NCBI RefSeq assembly: GCF_900163695.1
Contig: NZ_FUIC01000018.1
Coordinates: 1-64,000 of the forward strand
DNA from: Gulosibacter sp. 10
GTDB lineage: Bacteria > Actinomycetota > Actinomycetes > Actinomycetales > Microbacteriaceae
Direction of reading: 5' to 3'
Length of the DNA: 64,000 nucleotides
Part shown: in pieces, positions 44,606 to 54,526 of the stretch
How the letters are laid out: every line of letters begins with the position of its first letter
How positions within the stretch are numbered: position 1 is the first letter of the stretch
The notes under the pieces: model-generated
The model's input: only the letters and a program-made list of their open reading frames with translations
What the model was told of the DNA's origin: nothing
Databases searched by the model: none
Program-made: the position numbers and the translations under genes

Positions 44606-45310
44606 TTGGCCGTCCGGGCAGGGCTGGACCCGCGGGCCAAGCTCCTGCTCGTAGTCGCCTGCAGCATCGTCGTGATGAGTCCGGGCGGCCTGCGGTTCGT
44701 CCCGGCCGTGCTGCTGCTCGGCATCGGCCTGGCCGTCCGGGAGCGGGCCTGGGGCCGGGCGATCGGACTGCCCGCGACCGCCGCCGCGATGCTCGCGCTG
44801 GGATGGCTGCTGCCGATGTGGTGGGCGAACCCGCTCACCGCGATCGTGTCGCTCGCCTGCGCGTACATGCTGCGCTTCGTCGCGGCGATCGGCGTCGGGA
44901 TGCACGTGCTCGGCACGACCTCGCCGACGCAGCTCTCCGCCGGGCTCAGGGCGTGGCGGATGCCGCGCGCCATCTCGGTGACCCTCGCCGTGATGCTGCG
45001 CTTCTTCCCGGTCGTCGCGACCGAGGCCGCCGCCGTGCTCGACGCGATGAAGCTGCGCGGGCTCGCGGGCGCGCACGGCGTCCTGCGCCATCCGATCCTC
45101 ACCGTCGAGCGGTTCGCGGTCCCGATGATCGCGGCCAGCCTGCGGTCGAGCGAGGACCTCTCGGCCTCCGCGATCCTCCGCGGCCTCGGCTCCCGCAGAA
45201 TCCCCACGGCCATGCACCCGCCGCGCTTCGGCGCGTCGGACCTCGTCCTCCTGCTCGTCGTCGCGGCGCTCGCGGCCGCGGCCCTGGCCCTGCCCTCTCC
45301 GCTGACATGA
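44606..45310 (+). CDS. ECF transmembrane subunit EcfT
   Basis: A 234-aa energy-coupling membrane protein with about five helices and the EcfT cytoplasmic coupling motifs (SAGLRAWRMPRAISVTLAVMLRFFPVV, DAMKLRGLAG, SAILRGLGS). TTG 44606 is preferred because CGGAGAG lies 5 bases upstream; TTG 44585 adds 7 residues and overlaps the S-component stop but has no ribosome-binding site. It overlaps the ATPase gene by 4 bp. Confidence 0.88.
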   Translation: MAVRAGLDPRAKLLLVVACSIVVMSPGGLRFVPAVLLLGIGLAVRERAWGRAIGLPATAAAMLALGWLLPMWWANPLTAIVSLACAYMLRFVAAIGVGMHVLGTTSPTQLSAGLRAWRMPRAISVTLAVMLRFFPVVATEAAAVLDAMKLRGLAGAHGVLRHPILTVERFAVPMIAASLRSSEDLSASAILRGLGSRRIPTAMHPPRFGASDLVLLLVVAALAAAALALPSPLT

Positions 45311-46839
45311 TCCCCGAGCACTCCGCCGAGCCCCCTGCCGGGACGATCCGCATCGAGGACGTCTCCTGGACCTACCCGCACGCCGATGCGCCGAGCCTGC
45401 GCGAGCTCTCGCTGCAGATCGGCGCAGGGGAGTTCGTCATCCTGTGCGGCGCGAGCGGTTCCGGCAAGTCCACCGCGCTCCGGCTCATGAACGGCCTCGT
45501 CCCGCACTTCCACGACGAGGGCGCGCTCACCGGCGCCGTCCGCGTGGACGGGCTCGCGACCGCCGCTGCCGAGCTCGACGAGATCGGGCTCGTCACCGGC
45601 ACCGTGCTGCAGCACCCCAGGCGGCAGTTCTTCGCCGACACCGCGCCCGAGGAGATCGCCTTCGCGATGGAGAACTTCGGCGTCCCGAGCGAGGAGATCC
45701 GCGCCCGCGTCGCGACGGCCCTCGAGACGCTCGCCGGGGGCGTGCCCACGGGCTCGAAGCTGCAGCATCTCTCAGGCGGTCAGCAGCAGCAGGTCGCCAT
45801 CGCCGCGGCCACCGCGCACCGGCCGCGCATCCTGCTGCTCGACGAGCCCAGCTCGAACCTCTCCGCCGACGCGGTGGCGCGCCTCGTCCGACGGCTCGGG
45901 GAGCTGAAGGCGCGGGGCGTCACGATCGTGGTGGCCGAGCACCGGCTGCGCTACCTGCAGGAGCTCGTCGACCGGGTCGTCGTCATGCGCGAGGGCCGGA
46001 TCGACGTCGTCTGGAGCGCCGAGGAGTTCCGCGCCGTGCCCGACGCCGATCTCGCGCGGGAGGGGCTCCGCGGCGAGCCGCGGCGCGTCGACCTACCCGC
46101 GCTGCCGGCCGGCGGCGCGAGCGTCGCGGAGGGGGACGGCGGCGCGAGCACCGCCGCCGGGCCGGAGGCGGGCGAGGCCGCGACGCGCGCGCTCGAGCTC
46201 GAGGGGGTGCGCTGCCGGCTCGGCGGTCGCCTCGTGCTCGACCTCGACGGCGTCGCGTTCCCCGCCGGAGCGGTCACCGCGATCCGCGGGATCAACGGCG
46301 CGGGCAAGACCACCCTCGCCCGGGTCGTGACCGGCCTGCAGCGCAGCACCGGGAGGGTGCGCCTCGACGGCAGGGCGCTCTCGCCCCGGGCGCGGCAGCG
46401 CGCGAGCGCGATCGTCATGCAGGATGTGCAGCGGCAGCTGTTCACCGACAGCGTGGCGGCCGAGATCGAGCTCGCGGCGAGCGGCGCCGCGGAGACGATC
46501 GACACGCGCGAGGTGCTCGAGGCGCTCGATCTCGAGCAGCTCGCGGAACGCCATCCGCTCTCCCTCTCGGGCGGGCAGCAGCAGCGGCTCGTCGTGGCCG
46601 CGGTCCGGGTCGCCGGGCGGCGGATCGTCGTCTTCGACGAGCCCAGCTCGGGCGTGGACCGACGACATCTGCAGTCCATCTCGGACCAGATCCGCGCCGT
46701 GGCCGCCGACGGCGCCGTGGTCCTGCTCATCAGCCACGACGACGACCTGCTCGCCCTCGCGGCCGACCGCCGGCTCGTGCTCAGGCCGGCCTCCGGCGCC
46801 GGCGCCGGCGCGGAACGAATCAGGAAGGAACCCGTATGA
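45307..46839 (+). CDS. Fused ECF ATPase (two ABC domains)
   Basis: A 510-aa protein. Domain 1: Walker A GASGSGKST near 50, Q-loop VLQHPRRQFFADTAPEEIAF, signature LSGGQQQQVAI and Walker B ILLLDEP. Domain 2 (from about 300): Walker A GINGAGKTT, Q-loop VMQDVQRQLFTDSV, signature LSGGQQQRLVV and Walker B IVVFDEP. A Gly/Ala-rich linker near 270-295 joins them. It energises the MptD/EcfT module. Confidence 0.93.
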   Translation: MIPEHSAEPPAGTIRIEDVSWTYPHADAPSLRELSLQIGAGEFVILCGASGSGKSTALRLMNGLVPHFHDEGALTGAVRVDGLATAAAELDEIGLVTGTVLQHPRRQFFADTAPEEIAFAMENFGVPSEEIRARVATALETLAGGVPTGSKLQHLSGGQQQQVAIAAATAHRPRILLLDEPSSNLSADAVARLVRRLGELKARGVTIVVAEHRLRYLQELVDRVVVMREGRIDVVWSAEEFRAVPDADLAREGLRGEPRRVDLPALPAGGASVAEGDGGASTAAGPEAGEAATRALELEGVRCRLGGRLVLDLDGVAFPAGAVTAIRGINGAGKTTLARVVTGLQRSTGRVRLDGRALSPRARQRASAIVMQDVQRQLFTDSVAAEIELAASGAAETIDTREVLEALDLEQLAERHPLSLSGGQQQRLVVAAVRVAGRRIVVFDEPSSGVDRRHLQSISDQIRAVAADGAVVLLISHDDDLLALAADRRLVLRPASGAGAGAERIRKEPV

Positions 46840-48092
46840 CCGGAACCGACTCCGCGGCCCGGGAGCCGCGGCCGCAGATCCCGCTGCTGCTGACGACGGT
46901 GTTCCTCGCCTATCTCGGGCAGATGACGCTCAACCCCGTCATCGCGCCCCTGGCCCGCGAAGTGGGGCTGAGCGAGTGGCAGATCGGGGCGACGATCAGC
47001 GTCGCCGCGATCATGGTCGTCGTCAGCAGCCAGTTCTGGGGCCGCCGCTCGCAGTCCTGGGGCCGGAAGCCGGTGCTCCTCGCTGCGCTCGGCCTGGCCG
47101 CCGCCGCGATGGCCGGATTCGCGGTCGTCGCCGCCGCGGGGATGCGGGCGCTGCTGCCGACGGCGGCGCTCTTCCTGCTGTTCGTCCTGCTGCGGGGCGT
47201 CGGGTTCGGCTCGGCGCTGGCGGCGATCGCCCCCACGGCGCAGGCGTACATCGCCGATGTGACGGCCGACGAGGCCGCCCGCACCAAGGGTATGGCCGGG
47301 GTCGGCGCCGTCCAGGGCGTGGCCATGATCGGGGGCGCGGTCGTGGGCGGCGCGCTCGCGGGCTTCGGGATGCTCGCGCCGATCGCGGTCGTGCCGGTGC
47401 TGCTCGTATTCGGGCTCGTACTGGTCGCGGTCCGGCTGCGGCGCGAGCCGCGGCACGAGCTCATCCCGGAGCCGGCCCGGGTCAGCCCGACCGACCGCCG
47501 CGTCTGGCCCTTCCTGCTCGCGGGCTTCGGGATGTTCACGGCGCTGGGATTCATGCAGGTGCTCATCGGCTTCGTCGTGCAGGACAGGCTGGCGCTCTCG
47601 GCCGAGCTCACCGGCGTCGTGACCGGCGGATCCCTGCTCGCCGCCGGCATCGGCATGGTGGCGGCGCAGAGCGTCATCGTCCCCCGCAGCGGCTGGTCGC
47701 CCGCCGCGCTGCTGCGGGTCGGCACGGTCGTCGCCTGCGCCGGGTTCGCGCTGCTCGTGCCGGACCTCGGCGCGTGGCCGCTGATCCTCGCGATCCTGCT
47801 CATCGGTCTCGGCCTCGGCATCGCGATGCCCGGCTACACGGCGGGCCCCACGCTCCTGATGAGCAGGGAGGAGCAGGGCGGCCTGGCCGGGCTCATCGGC
47901 GCGACGAACGGCCTCACCTTCGTGGTCGCGCCGACCGCGAGCACCGCGCTCTACGGGCTCTGGCCGCCGCTGCCCATCCTCGTCGGAGCCGTCCTCATGG
48001 GGATGGTCGCGCTCTTCGTGCTGCTGCACCCGCGCTTCCGCAGCGCGGCGGTGTCGGGCACTTCGGCGGCCGAGGCGGACCCGACGGCATAG
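46836..48092 (+). CDS. MFS transporter (chelate export/uptake candidate)
   Basis: A 418-aa protein with twelve predicted helices and the MFS loop 2-3 motif WGRRSQSWGRKPVLL. The six-plus-six layout is clear. It overlaps the ECF ATPase by 4 bp, so it belongs to the operon. YbtX in the yersiniabactin cluster is an MFS protein in the same context; by analogy this could export or shuttle the chelator. The substrate is unknown. Confidence 0.88.
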   Translation: MTGTDSAAREPRPQIPLLLTTVFLAYLGQMTLNPVIAPLAREVGLSEWQIGATISVAAIMVVVSSQFWGRRSQSWGRKPVLLAALGLAAAAMAGFAVVAAAGMRALLPTAALFLLFVLLRGVGFGSALAAIAPTAQAYIADVTADEAARTKGMAGVGAVQGVAMIGGAVVGGALAGFGMLAPIAVVPVLLVFGLVLVAVRLRREPRHELIPEPARVSPTDRRVWPFLLAGFGMFTALGFMQVLIGFVVQDRLALSAELTGVVTGGSLLAAGIGMVAAQSVIVPRSGWSPAALLRVGTVVACAGFALLVPDLGAWPLILAILLIGLGLGIAMPGYTAGPTLLMSREEQGGLAGLIGATNGLTFVVAPTASTALYGLWPPLPILVGAVLMGMVALFVLLHPRFRSAAVSGTSAAEADPTA

Positions 48093-48094
48093 GG

Positions 48095-48114
48095 CCGGCC
48101 GCGCAGGCGGCCGG
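48095..48114. terminator. Hairpin between convergent MFS and Nudix genes
   Basis: CCGGCCGC, a GCAG loop and GCGGCCGG form a perfect 8-bp stem in the 24-bp gap between two convergent stop codons. It can serve both directions. Confidence 0.75.
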
Positions 48115-48116
48115 GC

Positions 48117-48800
48117 TCAGCGCGCGACCGGGATGATGCGCGACGCATCCCACGGCCGCTCCCAGCCGGCCAGCTCGAAGACCGTGGAGAGCAGGATACC
48201 GGTGAAGCCCCAGACGATCCGGTCCTCGTCGTGCTGCCGGAATCGGAAGGCGGGGCCGCGGTGCACGGCACCGCCGAACTCGAGCACCGAGGTGCCGCGG
48301 CAGCCGGGATCGAGCAGCCGCGCCACGGACACGCGGGCGACCTCGACGGTCTCGCGCGCATCCGCGACGGTCTCGCCCGGGGTGCGCCACCAGCCGAGTA
48401 CGGGCGTCACGAGGTTGTTGCTGACCGGCAGATACACCTCTGGCAGCGAGCCGAGCATCTCGATGCCGTGCGGATCCACGCCCGTCTCCTCCGCGGCCTC
48501 GCGGAGCGCCGCCGCCTCCGGCCCGTCGTCGGCGGGCTCGATTCCGCCGCCGGGGAAGGCGATCTGCCCGGGATGGTGCCGCATCCGCGGCGAGCGCCGG
48601 GTGAGCAGCACGTCGAGGCCGTCGCCGCCGCTCGCGGAGCCGGAGGCGCCGGCCGACGGTTCGGGCGAGGGGCCGAAGAGCATGAGCACCGCCGACTTGC
48701 GCAGGGGCGCGTCCACGAGCGGCTCCGCGGGCCCGTGCCGGCGCAGATCGAGCGAGAGCCCTCGCCGCAGCACCTCCCGCAGGTCTCGTTTCGCGTCCAT
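48117..48800 (-). CDS. Nudix hydrolase, CoA pyrophosphatase-like
   Basis: A 227-aa Nudix protein. The CoA-pyrophosphatase motif LLTRRSPRMRHHPGQIAFPGG precedes a Nudix box with REAAEETGV (helix Glu residues present) at about 75-110, and a UPF0035 tail. It hydrolyses CoA to phosphopantetheine and adenosine 3',5'-bisphosphate in the family. An Ala/Gly/Ser-rich insertion at about 48-60 is not conserved. ATG 48800 has GAGGA close upstream. Confidence 0.88.
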   Translation of the reverse strand: MDAKRDLREVLRRGLSLDLRRHGPAEPLVDAPLRKSAVLMLFGPSPEPSAGASGSASGGDGLDVLLTRRSPRMRHHPGQIAFPGGGIEPADDGPEAAALREAAEETGVDPHGIEMLGSLPEVYLPVSNNLVTPVLGWWRTPGETVADARETVEVARVSVARLLDPGCRGTSVLEFGGAVHRGPAFRFRQHDEDRIVWGFTGILLSTVFELAGWERPWDASRIIPVAR

Positions 48801-48930
48801 GATCCTCCCCGAGGACCGGCGACGGGCGGCTCCTCCCGCACAACACTACGATGGAGGGGGATTCCGAGGGAGGGATGCCCGAGCGGCGGATGCCGGTCCG
48901 CCGCCCCGGCTTGCGAGGGGAGCGGACGGG

Positions 48931-49800
48931 ATGGTCGAGGGATTCGAACGGTACGGGCGGGGCATGGGCGCCCGGCGCTACCCGTGGCTGACGGTTCCGA
49001 TCGGCATCCTCGTGCTGATCTGGGGCGGGTACGTCGTCGTGACCAACGCTCTCGAGGGCGACTGGCTCGTCGCGATCGGCGTGGGCTGGTTCTCGCTCGC
49101 GCTCGGCCTGGGCGGCATCGGCGTCGGCTTCGCCAACCGCGCGGACGTGCAGGACTTCGTGCTCCGCGACGCCGCCGTATGGGCCGATTCGGACGAGCCT
49201 CCGCCGGATGCGCGGGTGCATCTCGCGAGGATGCGCGCGCTCCCGTACCCGCTGGTCGTCTGCGCCGCGCTCTTCGCGCTGGGCATGGCGCTCATCTCGG
49301 CCACGGCGCTGCTGCAGCTGCTCGGCCTGGTGCCGCGGGCCGCGGACGACGTGTCGACCGGCACGCTGCTCCTCGCAGCGGCCGGGTCGGCGGTCCTCGC
49401 CGGCATCGGCGGCTGGCTCGCGCGGCAGCACGCGACCCGCAAGTGGCGCGGCGGCGCCCTCAGCCGCCGCCCGGAGGGCGTCGCGCTGGGGGAGCGCGAG
49501 GTGCTCGTGCGGGTGCCCGGATACGACGCGGAGATCGCGTGGGCGCACATCCTCGCCGTGCGGCCCGATGCGATCCGCGACGGGATGGCACCGGTGTTCC
49601 GGCTCGAGCTGTCCCCGGAGGCGGGGATCCGCGGCGATGCGCAGCTGATCCCCGCCGGAGGCTACTCGGTGCCGACCGACGCGCTGTACTCGGCCCTGCG
49701 CTGGTACCGCGCCCATCCGGAGGCGCGGCACGAGCTCGGCCGCGAGGCCGGCGGGCGGCGGCTCGCGGACTGGTGCAGGCTCGCCCGCAAGCTCCGCTGA
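48931..49800 (+). CDS. Conserved membrane protein, unknown
   Basis: A 289-aa protein with four membrane segments (about 19-38, 44-66, 102-125 and 139-157) and a C-terminal cytoplasmic domain of about 120 residues with a PH-like pattern (GEREVLVRVPGYDAEIAWAHILAV). No family is recognised. ATG 48931 is chosen for GGGAG upstream. It is divergent from the Nudix gene and ends 26 bp before the convergent MarR gene. Confidence 0.75.
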   Translation: MVEGFERYGRGMGARRYPWLTVPIGILVLIWGGYVVVTNALEGDWLVAIGVGWFSLALGLGGIGVGFANRADVQDFVLRDAAVWADSDEPPPDARVHLARMRALPYPLVVCAALFALGMALISATALLQLLGLVPRAADDVSTGTLLLAAAGSAVLAGIGGWLARQHATRKWRGGALSRRPEGVALGEREVLVRVPGYDAEIAWAHILAVRPDAIRDGMAPVFRLELSPEAGIRGDAQLIPAGGYSVPTDALYSALRWYRAHPEARHELGREAGGRRLADWCRLARKLR

Positions 49801-49825
49801 CGGCCGGGCGTCCCGAGCGGGTCGG

Positions 49826-50335
49826 TCAGTCCGCGGCCCGGGCGCCATCCGCCCCGCGGGTGCAGCGTCGGGCGGGGCCGTCCTCCAACACCTCGGCGGA
49901 CTCGTTGAAGCGCCGCAGCGCCTCCTGCAGCCGCGCGAGCTCCTCGAGATCCCAGCCGACGAAGCGCTCGTGGTAGGAGCGCGCCCAGCGCTCGCGGATG
50001 CGCTGCAGCAGCTCGCTCGCGCTCTCGCTCACGGTCAGCACCGTCACCCGCCGGTCCTCCTCGGAGGGCTCGGCTTCGACGAGCCCGAGCTCGCGGAGCT
50101 TCGACACCTGCCGGCTCACGGTGGCCTTGTCCATCTCGAGGATCTGGCTGAGCTCGGTCGCCGTCACGGGCGCCTTGCGCAGCACGATCTGGAGGATGAG
50201 CATCGACGTGCCGCGGAGGTCGGGATGCACCTCCTCGGCGTAGCGGGCCCAGTTGGCGCGCGAGGCGGCGAACACCTCCGAGAACTCCGCGATGATCTCG
50301 GCGATGCGGTCGTCTCTCGAAGGGTGCTGGTCCAT
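49826..50335 (-). CDS. MarR-family repressor of the adjacent MFS exporter
   Basis: A 169-aa winged-helix regulator (about 35-115: RGTSMLILQIVLRKAPVTATELSQILEMDKATVSRQVSKLRELGLVEAEPSEEDRRVTVLTVS). It follows the exporter by 10 bp on the same strand, so both are read from the promoter at 52022-52050, and the twin GTTGA-TCAAC operators there would allow feedback control. Confidence 0.9.
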   Translation of the reverse strand: MDQHPSRDDRIAEIIAEFSEVFAASRANWARYAEEVHPDLRGTSMLILQIVLRKAPVTATELSQILEMDKATVSRQVSKLRELGLVEAEPSEEDRRVTVLTVSESASELLQRIRERWARSYHERFVGWDLEELARLQEALRRFNESAEVLEDGPARRCTRGADGARAAD

Positions 50336-50345
50336 CGCTTCGAGC

Positions 50346-51938
50346 CTACTCGGCCGCGGCGTCGCGCTTGAGCGCCGCGCGCTGCTCCGCAGCGCTCTTG
50401 GAGCTCAGCGGGATGTTCGGGATGCAGGCGATCGCGATGATCGCGATGATCGCGACCGGCGAGGCGGCGAGGAACACGTCCCCGATGCCGTGCCCGTAGG
50501 CCTCCTCCACGACCAGCCGGATGGGCTCCGTCAGGTCGGCCAGCTTGGGGATCGCGCCGCCCTGCAGCGCCTCGGCCCCCGCCATCGCGGCGGGATCGGT
50601 CTTGGCGAGCCGGTCGAGGCCGTCGGTGATGAAGCTCACGATCTGCTGGGAGAGCATCGCGCCCATCGCGGACATGCCGGCGGTGCCGCCGATGGTGCGG
50701 AAGAAGGTGACCGCCGAGCTCGAGACGCCGATCTCGTTCGGCGAGACCGTGTTCTGCACCACGAGGACGAGGTTCTGCATGCACATGCCCACGCCCGCGC
50801 CGAGGATGAACATCGACACGCCCACGTACCAGAACGAGGTGTCGTAGCGCAGCTGCCCCATCATCAGGAGCCCCGCGAACAGGATGAACGAGCCGGCCAC
50901 CATGTAGCGCTTCCACTTGCCCGTGCGGGAGATGAGCTGGCCCACGAGGGTCGAGGCGAGCAGCACGCCGGCCATCATCGGGATCGTGAGCAGGCCGGAC
51001 TCGGTCGGGCTCTTGCCGCGGGCGAGCTGCATGTACTGCCCCAGGAACACGGAGGTGCCGAACATGGCGAGGCCGACGGCGAGGCTCGCGATCACCGACA
51101 TCGTGAACGTGCGGTTCTTGAACAGGTGCATGGGCAGCAGCGGCTCCTCGGCGCGCAGCTCCACGAGCACCGCGATGATCAGGGCGATGACGCCGCCGCC
51201 GACCATGAGCAGGGTCTCCCACGACACCCAGTCGAACTCGTTGCCGCCGAGGGTCACCCAGATGAGCAGGCTCGAGAAGCCCGCCGAGATGAGCACGGCG
51301 CCCCAGTAGTCGATCGTGACCTTGCGCTTCTCGGTCTGCAGGTGCAGCGTGCGCTGCAGGAAGATGATGGCGACGATCGCGATCGGCACGGCCACGTAGA
51401 AGTTCCAGCGCCAGCCGAGCGAGTCGGTGATCCAGCCGCCGAGCAGCGGGCCGCCGACGGTGGAGACCGCCATGATGGCGCCCATGATGCCCATGTACTT
51501 GCCGCGCTCGCGCGGGCTGATGATCTCGGCCATCACGATCTGGCCGAGCGCGCCGAGCCCGCCGGCGCCGATGCCCTGCAGCACGCGCGAGGCGATGAGC
51601 CAGGTCGGGTCGGTCGCGAGGCCCGCGGCCATCGAGCCGAGCACGAAGACGACGAGGGCGAGCTGCAGCAGCACCTTCTTGTTGGTGAGGTCGGCGAGCT
51701 TGCCCCAGATGGGGGTGGTGATGGCGCTCGCGAGCATGGTCGCGGTCATCACCCAGGTGAAGGCGGCCTGCGTGCCGCCGATGTCCGCGATGATGATCGG
51801 CATCGAGGTGCCGACCACGGACATCGCCAGCATGGACACGGCCATGCTCATGAAGAGGCCCGTGAGGGCGAGGCCCTTCGCGCGGCCCGTGAGGATGCTC
51901 TCGGTGCGCGGGGCAGCAGCTTCTTGCGTCTGCGTCAT
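50346..51938 (-). CDS. DHA2-family MFS multidrug exporter
   Basis: A 530-aa protein with 14 predicted helices. Motif A (GKLADLTNKKVL) and motif C-type (GPLLGGWITDSLGWRWNFYVAVPIA) identify the EmrB/QacA DHA2 group, which exports drugs by proton antiport. ATG 51938 with AAGGAC upstream is chosen; an open frame continues 28 codons upstream into the operator. It is cotranscribed with MarR. Confidence 0.93.
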   Translation of the reverse strand: MTQTQEAAAPRTESILTGRAKGLALTGLFMSMAVSMLAMSVVGTSMPIIIADIGGTQAAFTWVMTATMLASAITTPIWGKLADLTNKKVLLQLALVVFVLGSMAAGLATDPTWLIASRVLQGIGAGGLGALGQIVMAEIISPRERGKYMGIMGAIMAVSTVGGPLLGGWITDSLGWRWNFYVAVPIAIVAIIFLQRTLHLQTEKRKVTIDYWGAVLISAGFSSLLIWVTLGGNEFDWVSWETLLMVGGGVIALIIAVLVELRAEEPLLPMHLFKNRTFTMSVIASLAVGLAMFGTSVFLGQYMQLARGKSPTESGLLTIPMMAGVLLASTLVGQLISRTGKWKRYMVAGSFILFAGLLMMGQLRYDTSFWYVGVSMFILGAGVGMCMQNLVLVVQNTVSPNEIGVSSSAVTFFRTIGGTAGMSAMGAMLSQQIVSFITDGLDRLAKTDPAAMAGAEALQGGAIPKLADLTEPIRLVVEEAYGHGIGDVFLAASPVAIIAIIAIACIPNIPLSSKSAAEQRAALKRDAAAE

Positions 51939-52007
51939 GTGTGGGGAATGTCCTTCGAGATCAAGGCCGCCCGCGACTTCCGGGGCGGACGTCGCGGGCG
52001 GCAGGTA

Positions 52008-52051
52008 GTTGACGAAGGTCAACCATATGCCGGTAGTTGATATAAGTCAAC
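52008..52051 (-). promoter_or_regulatory. Promoter with two MarR operators for the exporter
   Basis: GTTGACGAAGGTCAAC (52008-52023) and GTTGATATAAGTCAAC (52036-52051) are inverted repeats of GTTGA. On the minus strand TTGACT (52050-52045) and TATGGT (52027-52022) are spaced 17 bp, a good sigma70 promoter. One operator covers the -35 and the other the downstream edge of the -10. Confidence 0.8.
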
Positions 52052-52151
52052 CAACTGCACAGCCGTTTCCAAGGCGCGGATCGCGGAGCTGGATGCGCTC
52101 GCCCCGCCGGCTTGCGAGACTGGTGGGATCGACGGCGATGGGAGGCGGGCG

Positions 52152-52916
52152 ATGCGGATGGACCTGAACAGCGATCTCGGCGAGCACTACGGCGCCTGGC
52201 GCATGGGCGACGACGAGCGGATGCTCGACATCGTCTCGAGCGCCAACGTGGCCTGCGGCTTCCACGCGGGCGACTCGCGCACCATGCTCGCGACCCTCCG
52301 GGCCGCGGCCGAGCGCGGCGTGAGCGTCGGCGCCCACGTCTCCTACCCCGACCTGCAGGGCTTCGGCCGGCGTCCGATGGACCCCGACGACGAGGAGCTC
52401 GAGGCCGATGTGGGCTACCAGATCGGGGCGCTGCAGGCGCTCGCGCGCATGGTCGGCACCGAGGTCGTCTACGTGAAGCCCCACGGCGCGCTCTACAACC
52501 GCATCGCCTTCGACGAGCGGCAGGCCGAGGCCGTCATCCGGGCGATCCGCGGCGTGGACCCCGCGCTGCCGCTCGTGTGCCTCGCGGGCTCCCAGCTCGT
52601 CGAGCAGGCGCGCGGCCTCGGCCTCCGCGCGGTGCCCGAGGCCTTCGCGGACCGCGCCTACGAGCCCACCGGCGCGCTCGTCCCGCGGCGCGACGAGGGC
52701 GCGGTGCTGCACGATCCCGGGCTCGTGGCGGAGCGGATGCTGCGGCTCGTGCGCGAGGGCGTCGTCGAGGCCAGGGACGGCAGCGCGGTACGGGTCGAGG
52801 CGGAGTCGATCTGCGTGCACGGCGACAGCGCGGGCGCCGTGGCGATCGCGACGTCGGTGCGCGACCGGCTGGTGCAGTCCGGGGTCTCGCTCGCGCCCTT
52901 CGCGGTCCGGCGATGA
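52152..52916 (+). CDS. pxpA: 5-oxoprolinase subunit A (LamB/YcsF family)
   Basis: A 254-aa protein opening [19 protein letters not shown] with the family's [10 protein letters not shown] and KPHGALYN blocks; the metal/catalytic Asp, Asn and His residues are present. PxpA with PxpB and PxpC forms the ATP-dependent 5-oxoprolinase that opens pyroglutamate to glutamate. GGGAGG precedes ATG. It overlaps pxpBC by 4 bp. Confidence 0.95.
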   Translation: MRMDLNSDLGEHYGAWRMGDDERMLDIVSSANVACGFHAGDSRTMLATLRAAAERGVSVGAHVSYPDLQGFGRRPMDPDDEELEADVGYQIGALQALARMVGTEVVYVKPHGALYNRIAFDERQAEAVIRAIRGVDPALPLVCLAGSQLVEQARGLGLRAVPEAFADRAYEPTGALVPRRDEGAVLHDPGLVAERMLRLVREGVVEARDGSAVRVEAESICVHGDSAGAVAIATSVRDRLVQSGVSLAPFAVRR

Positions 52917-54526
52917 GCGGCCGCGGGGAATCCGCCGGCGCGCCCGCCGTCCGCGCCGTGGGCGAGGACGCGCTGCTGCTCGACTGCGGCAGCCTCGAGC
53001 GCGCGCTCGCGGTCTTCGGCGCGCTGGAGGCCGTCCGCGAGGCGGGCGGGCTCGGGGAGGCCGAGCTCGTGCCCGCCGCCGAGACCGTGCTGGTGCGCGG
53101 CGGGGCCGCGCGGCATCCGGGGCGCTTCGCCTCGGCGCTCGGGCGGTGGCTCGCCGAGGCGGCGGACGGCTCGCGGCCCCGGGATGCGCAGGAGGAGACC
53201 GTGCTGCCGGTGGTCTACGACGGGGCCGACCTCGACGAGGTGTCCGGGCTCACGGGCCTGAGCGTCGAGCAGGTCGTCGCCCGCCACGTCGCGGCGCGCT
53301 ACACGGTGGCCTTCACGGGCTTCGCGCCCGGATTCGCCTATCTCGCGGGCGGCGATCCCGCGCTCGTCGTGCCGCGGCGGGATACCCCGCGGCCGCGCAT
53401 CCCGGCCGGCGCGGTGGGGCTCGCCGGCTCGTTCTCCGGCGTGTACCCGCGCGAGAGCCCCGGTGGCTGGCGGCTCATCGGCCGCACCGATCGCGCGATG
53501 TGGGATCTTGACCGCGAGCCGCCCGCGGCGCTCCTGCCCGGCGCTCCCGTGCGGTTCGAGCCGCGGCGCGAGCGCATCGCCGCGGCCCGGGAGCCCGCCG
53601 CGTCCCTGCCGAGCGGCGGGCAGGCCGAGGGCGCGCCGGTGCTCGAGATCGAGGATCCGGGCCTGCAGGCGCTTGTGCAGGACGCGGGCCGTGCGGGGCA
53701 CGCGCGGCTCGGCGTCAGCGCATCCGGCGCCGCCGACCGCGGCGCGCTCGAGCGCGCCAACCGCATGGTCGGCAACGCCGGGCGCGCGGCGGCGCTCGAG
53801 CTCGGGCCGGGAGGATTCTCCGCCGCAGCGCTCGCCACCGCGGTCCTCGCGCTCGCGGGCGCGCCCCGGCCGGGATGCATCGAGGGGCCCCTCGGCCGCC
53901 GCGCGGCGCCGATGGATCGCCCCTTCCGCATCGACGCGGGGGAGCGGCTGCGGCTCGAGGGGCCCGAGCGCGGCATCAGGACGGTGCTCGCCGTCCGCGG
54001 CGGGGTGCGGGCGCCGCTGGTGCTCGGCAGCGCCTCGCGCGACACCCTCGCGGGCCTCGGCCCCGAGCCGCTCGCCGCGGGCGATCGGGTGTTCGCGGGG
54101 GAGGCGCCGCGGAGCGCCGTGGGCGTCCCCGAACCCGGCCCGGCGCTTCCCGCGCCGGGCGAGGGGGCGGAGCTCGCGGTGGTGCCGGGCCCGCGCGAGG
54201 ACTGGTTCGGCGAGGAGGGGCTCCGCCGGCTCGCCGCGACCTCGTGGGAGGTGACGCCGCGGAGCGACCGCGTCGGCGTGCGGCTCGCGGGGGAGCCCCT
54301 GCCGAGGGTCGCCGAGCGCCGCGACCGCGAGCTCCCGAGCGAGGGGATGGCCGCGGGCGCCCTGCAGGTGCCGCCGGACGGGCAGCCGGTGCTCTTCCTC
54401 GCCGACCATCCGCTCACCGGCGGCTATCCCGTCATCGGCGTCCTGCGCCGCGCCGATCTCGACCTCGCGGCGCAGCTGCCGCCCGGCGCCCGCGTGCGCT
54501 TCACGATTGCGAAGGAGGAGGACTGA
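52913..54526 (+). CDS. Fused 5-oxoprolinase subunits B and C
   Basis: A 537-aa fusion. The PxpB (KipI/allophanate hydrolase subunit 1) domain covers about 10-205, with [16 protein letters not shown] and [20 protein letters not shown]. The PxpC (KipA/subunit 2) domain covers about 235-535, with [32 protein letters not shown] and [15 protein letters not shown]. Separate genes in E. coli and Bacillus, the two are fused here, as in some actinobacteria. It overlaps both neighbours. Confidence 0.93.
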   Translation: MSGRGESAGAPAVRAVGEDALLLDCGSLERALAVFGALEAVREAGGLGEAELVPAAETVLVRGGAARHPGRFASALGRWLAEAADGSRPRDAQEETVLPVVYDGADLDEVSGLTGLSVEQVVARHVAARYTVAFTGFAPGFAYLAGGDPALVVPRRDTPRPRIPAGAVGLAGSFSGVYPRESPGGWRLIGRTDRAMWDLDREPPAALLPGAPVRFEPRRERIAAAREPAASLPSGGQAEGAPVLEIEDPGLQALVQDAGRAGHARLGVSASGAADRGALERANRMVGNAGRAAALELGPGGFSAAALATAVLALAGAPRPGCIEGPLGRRAAPMDRPFRIDAGERLRLEGPERGIRTVLAVRGGVRAPLVLGSASRDTLAGLGPEPLAAGDRVFAGEAPRSAVGVPEPGPALPAPGEGAELAVVPGPREDWFGEEGLRRLAATSWEVTPRSDRVGVRLAGEPLPRVAERRDRELPSEGMAAGALQVPPDGQPVLFLADHPLTGGYPVIGVLRRADLDLAAQLPPGARVRFTIAKEED

